Source: Bryobacterales bacterium
Lineage (GTDB): Bacteria > Acidobacteriota > Terriglobia > Bryobacterales > Bryobacteraceae
NCBI GenBank assembly: GCA_003170295.1
Contig: PNAJ01000117.1
Span: forward strand, 91,077-155,076
Reading direction: 5' to 3'
DNA length: 64,000 bases
This document shows, one piece after another, positions 48,987-57,139 of the stretch. Made by a program: the position numbers and the translations under genes. The notes beneath the pieces were generated by a model that saw only the letters and a program-made list of their open reading frames with translations, was not told where the DNA came from and did no database searches. Every line of letters starts with the position of its first letter. Position 1 is the stretch's first letter.

Positions 48987-51900
48987 CTAAAAACTAAATC
49001 GCAGCGATAGATCGATGCGCCGGTTGAAGGCCTGCGCCGCACCACCAGGGCCGCCAAATCCACCGCTCGCGAGGGAAAGCGACTGCCCGAACAGCGGGCT
49101 GTTCAGCGACCCCACGGGAGGTCCCTGGTTGACGGTGTTAAACATGTTGTGGAACATAATGCTGGCCGTCAGCGAGTAGCGCCGGCCGCTCGATCCGCCG
49201 CCATCCATTCCGCCGCCCGGACCGCCTCCGCCGCGTGGTCCACCGCCACCGCCTCCGCCGCCACGTCCACCGCCACCTCTATCACCACCGCCGCCGCCCG
49301 CGGCTTGTCCGAAACCGGGTCCGCGTCCGCCACCGGCGGCATCTTGTTGCTGTTGCCGATTTCGAGCCGCCGCGGTCAACTCACCGAAGCCCCACGTCCG
49401 GCTGATGCGCATATTCACGTTGATCTGCGAATGCGCTTCGCCGTAGTTGACCGGAATGATGGTCATGCCCGGCGTCGGATTCATTACGAAACCGTGGATG
49501 ACGCACGGCGCGGCCCCCGCCACCACTCTGCCAGTGCAGGCCGCAATATTCGCGCCCGCCGGAAGAAATGCCGGCCGGTCGTTGATCACCGAGTCGCCGT
49601 TGGTATCGATTCCCTCGACGATGTTATACGGCCCCGCCGAGCGCAATCCGATGTTCGGAGAAAGCCGGATGCCCCACGGCGCAACGATGCTTCCGTTGAC
49701 GTTCGCCTGGTGGCGGATATCGTAACTCGCGCGCCCGTAATCCGCGGCCAGGTTGTATGGATTGGAGGGCGATCCGTTCGCATCCGTCTTCACATGGCCG
49801 TAAGCGTAATAACCGAACAGGCTGAACTTGGCGTTGATACGTGCGTTGCCGTTAAACACCAGCTGGTTCTGCCGGTAGACGCCGGTAGCCGAGTACTGGT
49901 CGATAATACCGGCGGACTGCCCGAACGGATAAAGACCCTGTGCAGGCAAACCGCCCGCAGGCGGCACGTATGTTCCCGGATACGGCGAGTTGATGTTCAT
50001 CGTCTGCAGGATGTGAGTCCCGCGCGTGTTCAGGTAATTGACCGAAATCGTGATATTGTGCGGCAATTGCCGGTCGATACCCACGGCCGATTGCAGCTGC
50101 GTCGGCACGTGCAGGTTTGGATCGACGTGGTAAATGCTCGAACCGCCCAACGGTAGCGTATTGATCGCCGGGATCGGCACGCCAGCCGCCGGAAAGAACT
50201 GCGGATTCGTCACGATGTAGGAGAGATCGTTGACCCCGTTGAATCGCTCGGCGTTTAAGATGCTCCCCACATTGAAGCGATCGTAGAAAAATCCCGACCC
50301 GGCGCGGATGACCGTCTTCGGCGTCCGGAAACGTCCCTGCCCTCCGCCGATGCCCCACGCCCATCCGATGCGGGGAGCAATGTCGCCATGGTCGCCGATG
50401 TTGTTCTGAATCTCATACCGCAAGCCAAGGCTCAGCGTCATGCTCGGAATCAGCTTCCAGTCATCCTGCACGAACAGGCCAGCATCGAACTGATTCGCAG
50501 CCAGCAGCGCCACGCCGGCGTTCTGCTGATATTGGATCGGCCCGCCTCCCTGCGCGATGATCGTCGAAAGCGGCAGTCCCAGCGCGATCCCCTGTTCCAT
50601 AATGCCGTACGAGGTGATGTCGGAGAAGTTGAACTGCCCCAGGAAATTGCTGGTGTCGTACTTGCTCTGCCGAGTCTCGCGCAGACGCGCGCCAAACTTG
50701 ATGAACTGCGTCCCGTGCGTGATCGAGGTATAGTTCTGGAACTCGTAGTTCCCGGTGTTGGTGTACAACTGCTTATAGTTGCTGCCCGTCGTGAACGCGC
50801 TTCCAACCGAGATATTCAGCTCCGGATCGTTGCCCAGGCTATTGGAGTCGTTCCGGAAATATTGGAATCGCGACTCGTTAATCGTGCTCGTATTGATGAT
50901 CTGCGTCTCGGTCAGGAAAAACTGCTGGTTGGTCCCGTGGTTTGTCGCCCCGGTGGTCGGAAGATTAAACCCACCCACACCGCTGTTGTCCGTCTCGCTC
51001 CTGCTATACGTATACCGGGCATCGAGCGTGATCTTGGACGTCAACTGATAATTCACCCGCGGGCTGAACCGCGTATTCGTCGTCGGCGCGATAATCCCGA
51101 ACGATTGCAACGGCAGCGGCTGGAACGTGTTCGGATCGAGCAATTGCTGATTCACCAGAGCCGCCTCGCGCAACTGGCGACGCGTAAAATCGAGGAAGAA
51201 CGACGCCTTCTTGTTGATCGGACCGCTGAACGTCGCCATCAGATTCTTGGTGTCCGATGCCGGCAGACCGCTGGTTTGCGTGTCGTAAGGATTGCGCGCG
51301 TTCCAGATATGGTCGCTGTAGGTGACATTCAGGCTGCCATGATACTTGTCAGACCCCGGTTTGGTGAAAATCTCGATGCGTCCGTGGCCTTGCGTGTCGT
51401 ACTCCGCAGAATACGGATTCGAGTTGATGCGAATCTCGCGAATGGAATCCTTCGGCGGCAACTGGCCGCTCGAAAATCCGTCGATGAAAATCTGCCCCCC
51501 GTTCGGCCCCGCCGCAGGACCGGCCAGCGCCAACAGGTCTGCCTGCAAATCGTCCGGATCGTCCGACAGCATCTCGAGGTCGGCCTCTTTCAGCACCAGC
51601 GCGCCCGCGTTTTTCGCCGGGTCCAGTTCCACCTGCTGCGTGTCCTTCACCGTCACTTCCTGCTTCTCGCTCGCCACCTTCATCTTGGCGTCGAACGTCG
51701 ATGCCCGGCCGCCCGGAAGATCGGCGATGGTCCCTTCAAACAAATCGAAACCGGCGGCGATCACGCGGATCGTATACTTGCCCGGCGGCAATCCTACCAC
51801 CGAGTACGCGCCGTTGTTGTCGCTCTGCGCGACCTTCACCACATTGTTCGGACCCGTCAATGTAACCGTGGCCCCGGGAACCGCCGCGCCGGAGGGGTCG

Positions 51901-51989
51901 AGCACCGTCCCCTTCAAACTCCCCGGCGCCTGCGCCATCAATGCCGACATAGCCAGCAATAACAATACCGCTAGTTTTGAAATATTCAT
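48987..51989 (-). CDS. TonB-dependent receptor with carboxypeptidase-regulatory-like domain
   Basis: A 1000-residue outer-membrane receptor. Signal peptide (1-20), regulatory-like domain (about 22-110; LKGTVLDPSGAAVPGATVTL), plug (about 120-230; ADLEMLSDDPDDLQADLL) and a barrel ending in LSLRFSF, the expected beta-signal. Near the C-terminus lies a Gly/Arg-rich tract of about 50 residues (QAAGGGGGDRGGGGRGGGGG and on), placed before the last strands. The start at 51989 (MNISKLAVLLLL) is preferred over an in-frame ATG further up. The upstream DUF5666 gene carries a similar tract, suggesting they work together. Confidence 0.88.
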   Translation of the reverse strand: MNISKLAVLLLLAMSALMAQAPGSLKGTVLDPSGAAVPGATVTLTGPNNVVKVAQSDNNGAYSVVGLPPGKYTIRVIAAGFDLFEGTIADLPGGRASTFDAKMKVASEKQEVTVKDTQQVELDPAKNAGALVLKEADLEMLSDDPDDLQADLLALAGPAAGPNGGQIFIDGFSSGQLPPKDSIREIRINSNPYSAEYDTQGHGRIEIFTKPGSDKYHGSLNVTYSDHIWNARNPYDTQTSGLPASDTKNLMATFSGPINKKASFFLDFTRRQLREAALVNQQLLDPNTFQPLPLQSFGIIAPTTNTRFSPRVNYQLTSKITLDARYTYSRSETDNSGVGGFNLPTTGATNHGTNQQFFLTETQIINTSTINESRFQYFRNDSNSLGNDPELNISVGSAFTTGSNYKQLYTNTGNYEFQNYTSITHGTQFIKFGARLRETRQSKYDTSNFLGQFNFSDITSYGIMEQGIALGLPLSTIIAQGGGPIQYQQNAGVALLAANQFDAGLFVQDDWKLIPSMTLSLGLRYEIQNNIGDHGDIAPRIGWAWGIGGGQGRFRTPKTVIRAGSGFFYDRFNVGSILNAERFNGVNDLSYIVTNPQFFPAAGVPIPAINTLPLGGSSIYHVDPNLHVPTQLQSAVGIDRQLPHNITISVNYLNTRGTHILQTMNINSPYPGTYVPPAGGLPAQGLYPFGQSAGIIDQYSATGVYRQNQLVFNGNARINAKFSLFGYYAYGHVKTDANGSPSNPYNLAADYGRASYDIRHQANVNGSIVAPWGIRLSPNIGLRSAGPYNIVEGIDTNGDSVINDRPAFLPAGANIAACTGRVVAGAAPCVIHGFVMNPTPGMTIIPVNYGEAHSQINVNMRISRTWGFGELTAAARNRQQQQDAAGGGRGPGFGQAAGGGGGDRGGGGRGGGGGGGGPRGGGGPGGGMDGGGSSGRRYSLTASIMFHNMFNTVNQGPPVGSLNSPLFGQSLSLASGGFGGPGGAAQAFNRRIDLSLRFSF

Positions 51990-52012
51990 TCCGTTCCCTT
52001 CACACTGCAATT

Positions 52013-52041
52013 CTGGCTACTGGCTCCTGGCTTCTGGCTAC
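52013..52041. repeat. TGGCTACTGGCT short tandem repeat
   Basis: CTGGCTACTGGCTCCTGGCT followed by TCTGGCTAC lies between the DUF5666 and receptor genes. The same motif in reverse is inside the YfhO-like gene at 61404-61432. Confidence 0.7.
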
Positions 52042-52046
52042 TCTCT

Positions 52047-53210
52047 TCAATTCCCGCCGCCCATATCTCCACCGCCGCCCAGATTCCATCCACCCAGCGA
52101 CATCTCCGGCTTGCCGGGCGACCGCAAAATCGGCTCCACTCCCGCCAGCATCGTGATCGCCATGATGTGATCCGTCGCCGCACCCACCGCGCTCGAAATC
52201 ACGATCGGCTCGCCCACTTTCAATTCCGCCAGCGTCACCGCGGGTTGCCGGTCGAGCATCTGTTGCAGATCGCCGCCGCGACCTCCACCACCGCCGCCAC
52301 CGCCGCGCATGCCGCCGCCTTCCGGAGGAGCCCCGCCACCGTCTCCACCCCGACCACCGCCGCCGCCGCCGCGACCCCCGGCATTCGCGTCAGGATGCAC
52401 GCGACGCGCGATCATCTGCGCAATCGGATCCGAGAGCCGCTTCATATTCGAATCGGCGGTGACTTTCACCACCATCGCCTTTTTCGAATCCAGATCCTTC
52501 ACCGTCATCTTCTGGCCCTGCACGTCGATCGAAACCACCGTCGCGGCGATGGTCTTGAACCTACCCGAGACCACTTCTTCCGCCGTCAGCTTCGTTCCGT
52601 CCTCGTTCTTCTCGCCGCGCGCACGGACCTGATCGCCCACTTTAATCTCAGCCAGCGTCGATTCCTTCGCGTCCGCGAATTTCACCGAATCGGTCGTGTA
52701 TCTCCGCACCACCGCCTTCGCCACCGGAATCACCGTGACCGTCTTCGCTCCGGCCAGCGACCGCACATTCAGGGTCACCGATTCCGCATTCACCGCCGTC
52801 ACGATCCCGTTCACCCCGCGCTTATCCCAATCAGCTCGATCCGCGTCCTGCTTTTTCGCGACATCGGCCGACGACATCACCGCGATCAGCGTCGCCGCAA
52901 TCGACTTCTTATCCTCAGACTCCACGCCCCGCGCCGCTACCCGATCGCCGACCGCTATGTCCTTAAACTCGATGACCGCAGCCGTCCGCAAATCCGTCTC
53001 GCCCAGTGCCACTTTCCGCAGCGCATGCTTGGGAGCCAGCGTGACGCGCACGTCCCCGCCCCCGTCCGCCTTCATCGCCAGCTCGTTCGCGGCAGCGTCG
53101 ATCGTGACCACCGTCCCGTTAATCTGCTTGGGTGCCGCCGCATCCTGCGCAAGCGCAAGATTCGCCAATAGCGCCGCATACACAACCAGCCACATGGCCT
53201 TACTTTTCAT
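52047..53210 (-). CDS. DUF5666-like exported protein with Gly/Arg-rich tract
   Basis: A 387-residue protein. The start at 53210 (MKSKAMWLVVYAALLANLAL) gives a signal peptide; a longer frame up to 53234 has no better start. Three or four OB-like DUF5666 units are visible: IAVGDRVAARGVESEDKKSI, KVGDQVRARGEKNEDGTKL and similar. Between units (about 278-330) lies AGGRGGGGGGRGGDGGG and then MRGGGGGGGGRGG. The end is Gly-rich (NLGGGGDMGGGN). DUF5666 function is unknown. The gene is 57 bp upstream of the receptor, on the same strand. Confidence 0.78.
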   Translation of the reverse strand: MKSKAMWLVVYAALLANLALAQDAAAPKQINGTVVTIDAAANELAMKADGGGDVRVTLAPKHALRKVALGETDLRTAAVIEFKDIAVGDRVAARGVESEDKKSIAATLIAVMSSADVAKKQDADRADWDKRGVNGIVTAVNAESVTLNVRSLAGAKTVTVIPVAKAVVRRYTTDSVKFADAKESTLAEIKVGDQVRARGEKNEDGTKLTAEEVVSGRFKTIAATVVSIDVQGQKMTVKDLDSKKAMVVKVTADSNMKRLSDPIAQMIARRVHPDANAGGRGGGGGGRGGDGGGAPPEGGGMRGGGGGGGGRGGDLQQMLDRQPAVTLAELKVGEPIVISSAVGAATDHIMAITMLAGVEPILRSPGKPEMSLGGWNLGGGGDMGGGN

Positions 53211-53295
53211 AAACTTCTCCCCCGCTACTAACATTTGTAATGACCTGATTCCTCCCCCGAGGGTTACAGGCGCTTAAGGTAAATTTACATTGAAG

Positions 53296-55137
53296 CTATT
53301 GATTCTGTGGGCCGTTCGAACTAACTGCCCGCAACCCCACAGCAGGTAGATACATCCCCTTGGCTTCGCGCTTCCACCAATTCCCCGTTCTCCGCCGCTC
53401 TTCCGCGTCCGTGAACGAGTAATCGTACAGCGCACCCCGCACATACTGCGGAGCCCGACCCTGAAACGGATCCGCCTCCAGCAATCCCCTCACCTCGGGC
53501 GACCCTTCCAGCAATTTTACCGCGAAGTTGACGAACCACGGATTTTCCCGGTAATTCCCCAGCGCCGCGAACCACATCTGCCAGTCGAGCCTCGGTTGAT
53601 GCGGCGCCGCCCATCGTGGAGCCCTCGCCAGATCTCCCGGCTTATAAGGAAACGTGTACGGCCTCCACGTTTCCCCATCCATCGATCCTTCCATCACAAT
53701 CTCCGGCCGCATCGTCGTCATAACCGCGAACAATCCATACGAATTGACGATTTCAAACGGCGCCGTATATTTCACGATGGAGTGCAGCGGCTCGACCGGC
53801 TCCTGAGAAAAAGTCTCGATCATCCGCGCAAGCCCGATAGTGAGCACCAGCGCCGTCACCGCCGCGACCACCAATCGCGAAAACATGGGGACAGCACCAG
53901 TCCTGTCCCCATGTTTTCGCCCTGCCTTCTGGGTGGCGCGAGCTTTAGCTTGCAGCGGTGGCTTTAGCCACCATTCAAAATCGCGGTCATCGAACAAAAA
54001 CACGCACATCGCCATCGCCAGCAAATTGAAAAAAGTATAATTCCCCGTCAAAAAAATCAGCACCTGCAAAATCAACAGGCATTTTGCTCCAAAAATCCGC
54101 ATCCTCCGAGGCGCAAAAATCAGAAACGGCACCCCCAACTCCACCCCCAGCACAAACGCCGTCGACATCTTCTGAAACCAATCCGGCATCTGCGCCAAGT
54201 ACCAGGAAATCCGATTCGGCAACGGCTGCGTCCAGTAGTGATAGCTCAGCGCCGATAAATTCCGCCAAGTCTTGTCATGACTCAGCAGCTTCACCGCGCC
54301 CGATAAAAACATCAACCGGAACAGCAGCCATCGGAACAACCACACCACCACCCGCACATTGCCGATCTGGAGTGAGTTTCCTCGGAAACTCACTGTAATA
54401 AATATCGCAAGGAATCCCGCCTCAATCAGCAACGCGTCCCATTGGAACGACAAGAACTCCTGCCCCGCCGCGCTCAGCGATAGATAAAGGACGAACAGAA
54501 TTGCCAATCCCGCGCGTTCAAAAATCCCCACCAGCACCAGCGCAGCAATCGCGATCCCCGCATAGCAAACGCCCTGAAGCGCCGCGTCCGACGCATTCAT
54601 CCAGAAAATCGTCGGCACATACACAAACCGCATTGCCCCCGTATTCTCCGCGACCACCATCAGATAGTCCGCAACCGGCAGAATCCCGTGCGCGCCCAGC
54701 AGTCCCTTCACCTGCACCGTCAACGACCCGAATGCGATCGCATAAATCACCGCGAGCATCCGAACAAAAATCCACTGCGTTAGCGCGAATCGAGCCGGCT
54801 CAATCTCGGTCCCAAAGGTCCACTTCGTCAGGTGATAAAAGAGGTCCCGATGCCCCGCGATAATGCGATACGGCCATTCGAACAAAGGCAGGTAAAGCTT
54901 CTCATGCCCCAGCGTTTCAAACACCGCGAGAGCCCCGCTCGCGATCGACCCATCCGGCCTCACCAACTGCACCGCCTCCGAAAATTCCTTTTTCGAAATC
55001 TGCGGATACAGCTCGCCGACGTCCTGCGACGGAGCATACTCCACGCCGTCGCCCGTCAGCTTGCGCCAATAGTCGAGCCAAATCTTGCAGAACCCGCATC
55101 GCCCGTCATAAATCAGCAGTGGTTTCGAAGAAGGCAC
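53296..55137 (-). CDS. DCC thiol-oxidoreductase fused to lipase-maturation-factor-like membrane protein
   Basis: A 613-residue fusion. Residues 1-110 form a DCC/DUF393 domain (LLIYDGRCGFCKIWLDYW, with DGxCxxC). Residues about 115-390 form a membrane domain of the LMF1 family (NLSALSYHYWTQPLPNRISW), and about 430-600 the LMF1 C-terminal domain (ENPWFVNFAVKLLEGSPEV). The DCC-LMF join is found in several bacterial phyla. A palindromic insert of about 95 bp (53878-53972) encodes a charged Arg/Lys-rich loop (KPPLQAKARATQKAGRKHGD) in frame between the last membrane helices. The protein may catalyse disulfide steps in exported lipases; substrate unknown. Confidence 0.82.
   Translation of the reverse strand: MPSSKPLLIYDGRCGFCKIWLDYWRKLTGDGVEYAPSQDVGELYPQISKKEFSEAVQLVRPDGSIASGALAVFETLGHEKLYLPLFEWPYRIIAGHRDLFYHLTKWTFGTEIEPARFALTQWIFVRMLAVIYAIAFGSLTVQVKGLLGAHGILPVADYLMVVAENTGAMRFVYVPTIFWMNASDAALQGVCYAGIAIAALVLVGIFERAGLAILFVLYLSLSAAGQEFLSFQWDALLIEAGFLAIFITVSFRGNSLQIGNVRVVVWLFRWLLFRLMFLSGAVKLLSHDKTWRNLSALSYHYWTQPLPNRISWYLAQMPDWFQKMSTAFVLGVELGVPFLIFAPRRMRIFGAKCLLILQVLIFLTGNYTFFNLLAMAMCVFLFDDRDFEWWLKPPLQAKARATQKAGRKHGDRTGAVPMFSRLVVAAVTALVLTIGLARMIETFSQEPVEPLHSIVKYTAPFEIVNSYGLFAVMTTMRPEIVMEGSMDGETWRPYTFPYKPGDLARAPRWAAPHQPRLDWQMWFAALGNYRENPWFVNFAVKLLEGSPEVRGLLEADPFQGRAPQYVRGALYDYSFTDAEERRRTGNWWKREAKGMYLPAVGLRAVSSNGPQNQ
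53878..53972. repeat. Three palindromes inside the DCC-LMF coding sequence
   Basis: CGAAAACATGGGGACAG at 53878-53894 and its exact complement at 53903-53919 enclose an 8-base loop. GCGAGC-TTTA-GCTTGC follows at 53938-53953, then GGTGGC-TTTA-GCCACC at 53957-53972. The first belongs to the ATGGGGAC family seen at 34107-34210. The reading frame stays open throughout. Confidence 0.8.
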
Positions 55138-55175
55138 TCATCTACTATCTTCTACCAACAGTGTCCTGTCCCCCC

Positions 55176-55222
55176 AGTGGGGCGGACGCCCTCGTCCGCG
55201 CTGGACCCCCTGGTCCGGCTCT
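55176..55222. repeat. GGTCC-family hairpins
   Basis: GCGGACG-CCCT-CGTCCGC followed by GGACC-CCCT-GGTCC, in the gap between the divergent DCC-LMF and methyltransferase genes. Same family as 57019-57063. Confidence 0.7.
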
Positions 55223-55246
55223 TGCCGGGTACAGTGAAAGGACGAA

Positions 55247-56053
55247 ATGCGCCTCCTCGATCAATGGCTGAATGAGCTACCACCCTCGCACAGGATCCTC
55301 GATCTTGGCTGCGGTCCGGGAAGTCTTCCGATCAAACTGTCGGGATTAAACGTTACCGGCGTGGACGTCGATTCGAAAACATTGGCAAACAACCCCAATC
55401 CCGCCGCATGCGCCGAGAGTCACAATTTGCCCTTCGCCAACCGCAGTTTTGACTTGGTCATCGCTCACCACACGCTGGAGCACTTTCGCGACATCCCCGG
55501 CACCATCCGCGAAATCCGCCGCGTCTTGAAGCCCGACGGACGCATGTTCGTCACCGTCCCCGCTGGCAGCAGCTTCAGCGATCGTTTATACCGCCTGCTG
55601 TTGTGCGGAGGCGGCCATTTCCAGCGCTTCAGTTTCGAAAGCCTCATTTCTCAGCTCGAAGGCACTGGATTGCACCTGGCCGCCCGCCAGGATCTTTTCT
55701 CGTCATTTCTGTTCTTGGCCAAGCGCAATTTCGTGTCCGCCGGTCCCGTTCCAAGGAGGATGCGCTGGCTCGGCACCCTGCCCTCCTGGTCCTTCTCGTT
55801 CGCGCGCCTGTTCCTCAATCTCGCAACCCGAGCTGTTGATGGCTGCTTCGCGACACGATTCTCTCTCTACGGTTGGGCCCTGGCATTTGCTCCGGAAAAC
55901 GTGTCTCCCCAGGTAGAACCCGGAACCTGGAACGTCTGCATGTCCTGTGGCGCAGGATTCAGCGAGCCGCCCACCGAACGCATCGCGTGGCTGCTCTATC
56001 GCTGTCCTTACTGCTCCGCAGCCAATTACCGGTTCCCGCCCCACCGCGATTAA
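55247..56053 (+). CDS. Class I SAM-dependent methyltransferase
   Basis: A 268-residue protein. The methyltransferase domain (about 15-120) has ILDLGCGPGSLPIKL (motif I), VTGVDVD and SFDLVIAHHTLEHFRD. A C-terminal part has two CxxC pairs (CMSCGAG and CPYCSA), a small zinc ribbon like that seen in methyltransferases that modify lipids or quinones. The target is unknown. The gene lies after a GC-rich repeat and is divergent from DCC-LMF. Confidence 0.82.
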   Translation: MRLLDQWLNELPPSHRILDLGCGPGSLPIKLSGLNVTGVDVDSKTLANNPNPAACAESHNLPFANRSFDLVIAHHTLEHFRDIPGTIREIRRVLKPDGRMFVTVPAGSSFSDRLYRLLLCGGGHFQRFSFESLISQLEGTGLHLAARQDLFSSFLFLAKRNFVSAGPVPRRMRWLGTLPSWSFSFARLFLNLATRAVDGCFATRFSLYGWALAFAPENVSPQVEPGTWNVCMSCGAGFSEPPTERIAWLLYRCPYCSAANYRFPPHRD

Positions 56054-56169
56054 TTTGTCGCAAATCGCCGGGACATGTACTAATTGGCTCACACCCCTCT
56101 TGGGGGGCCGCCAAATTTTCGCGGCTCGTCTTGTGTTTTAGTACTGACAGCTCTACCTTAAAAAAACCC

Positions 56170-56198
56170 TTGCCACGGTATGCCACTCGGCGTATACT
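56170..56198 (+). promoter_or_regulatory. Predicted sigma-70 promoter of the cytochrome gene
   Basis: TTGCCA at 56170-56175, a 17-base spacer and TATACT at 56193-56198, about 45 bases before the ATG. Five of six and five of six bases match the consensus. Confidence 0.65.
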
Positions 56199-56243
56199 CC
56201 GAGGGCGGGAATCGTATCACGATGACCCTTCACAAGGAGACCT

Positions 56244-56963
56244 ATGACGCTAAAGCAATGTTTCACGCCCGTCGCGGGCGCAGTTGTAGTACTGGCAGTA
56301 ACCGCTCTCGCTGGAATGATGTTACTCAGATCGCCGCAGGTGCACGCAGACGAGGGTAACAATGATGATTCACGTATTCAGAAGGGCTTCGCTATCGCGC
56401 CAGTCCCCTTGAATTTGACCGAAAAGAACCGCGATTTGGTGGGCATAGGCAGCTATATTGTCAACGCGCAGGCCGATTGCAATGGTTGCCATAGCATCGA
56501 CCCATCCACCGAGTACAGCCCTGGCGGAAGCCCGTTCCTTCGTTTCCCGTTCTTTAATGGGACGAAAAAGGTCAACCCGGCGACCTATTTGGCTGGCGGT
56601 GCCGATTTCGGTCCGTTCGGGCCAACACTTCCGCACCTCTATACCCGCAACTTGACACCGGACATTACGGGCCGGCCTGAAGGTGGCCACACCCTTCCGG
56701 AGTTTATGCAAATCATGAGGCATGGCACGGATTATGATGGCGTTCACCCGAACTGTCCCGCCACCACTGGCATTCCCTCCGGCAACTGCTTCACGCCTCC
56801 CTTTAATGGGGCTCTTCTGCAGGTCATGCCATGGCCGACGTTCCAGGACATGAGCGACCGTGACCTCGAGGCCATCTACGCGTATCTGAGCGCTATCCCG
56901 TGCAACCCTGGCCCGGTAATCGCCAACGCCCCGTATCTGCGGAACGTGTGTCCAGTGAAGTAA
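56244..56963 (+). CDS. Exported mono-haem c-type cytochrome
   Basis: A 239-residue protein with an AAGGAGA ribosome site. After a signal peptide (about 1-35) comes one haem site CNGCH (about residues 79-83) and a Met ligand candidate late in the chain (VMPWPTFQDMSDRDLEAIYAYL, the usual C-terminal helix). Four additional cysteines in NCPATTGIPSGNC and at the end (PCNPG, VCPVK) may form disulfides. It is likely an electron carrier. It has its own promoter and terminator and no enzyme partner next to it. Confidence 0.88.
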   Translation: MTLKQCFTPVAGAVVVLAVTALAGMMLLRSPQVHADEGNNDDSRIQKGFAIAPVPLNLTEKNRDLVGIGSYIVNAQADCNGCHSIDPSTEYSPGGSPFLRFPFFNGTKKVNPATYLAGGADFGPFGPTLPHLYTRNLTPDITGRPEGGHTLPEFMQIMRHGTDYDGVHPNCPATTGIPSGNCFTPPFNGALLQVMPWPTFQDMSDRDLEAIYAYLSAIPCNPGPVIANAPYLRNVCPVK

Positions 56964-56990
56964 AGCGGTGTGGGCAGGATGGCATCCTGG

Positions 56991-57015
56991 AGGCCGGTTG
57001 TTAACCGGCCTTTTT
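56991..57015 (+). terminator. Rho-independent terminator of the cytochrome gene
   Basis: GGCCGGTT-GTT-AACCGGCC, a perfect 8-bp stem with a 3-base loop, followed by TTTTT. It lies 29 bases after the stop codon. A smaller CAGGAT-GGC-ATCCTG stem lies just before it. Confidence 0.92.
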
Positions 57016-57018
57016 CGC

Positions 57019-57063
57019 GAGGCGGACGCCCTCGTCCGCTTCGGACCTCGGGGTCCGGCTCTG
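57019..57063. repeat. GGTCC-family hairpins
   Basis: GCGGACG-CCCT-CGTCCGC and CGGACCTCGGGGTCCG follow the terminator. Nearly the same order as at 55176-55222. Confidence 0.7.
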
Positions 57064-57139
57064 ACATGCGGGCGTCAAGCCGCGTCCGGCGGGACAGCCC
57101 ATTAACTCCGCATTCCGAGAAAACCGTTATCATACTCCA

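Noticed and set aside
50388..51962. A 524-codon plus-strand frame opposite the TonB receptor gene
   Set aside because: Antisense shadow; composition is not protein-like.
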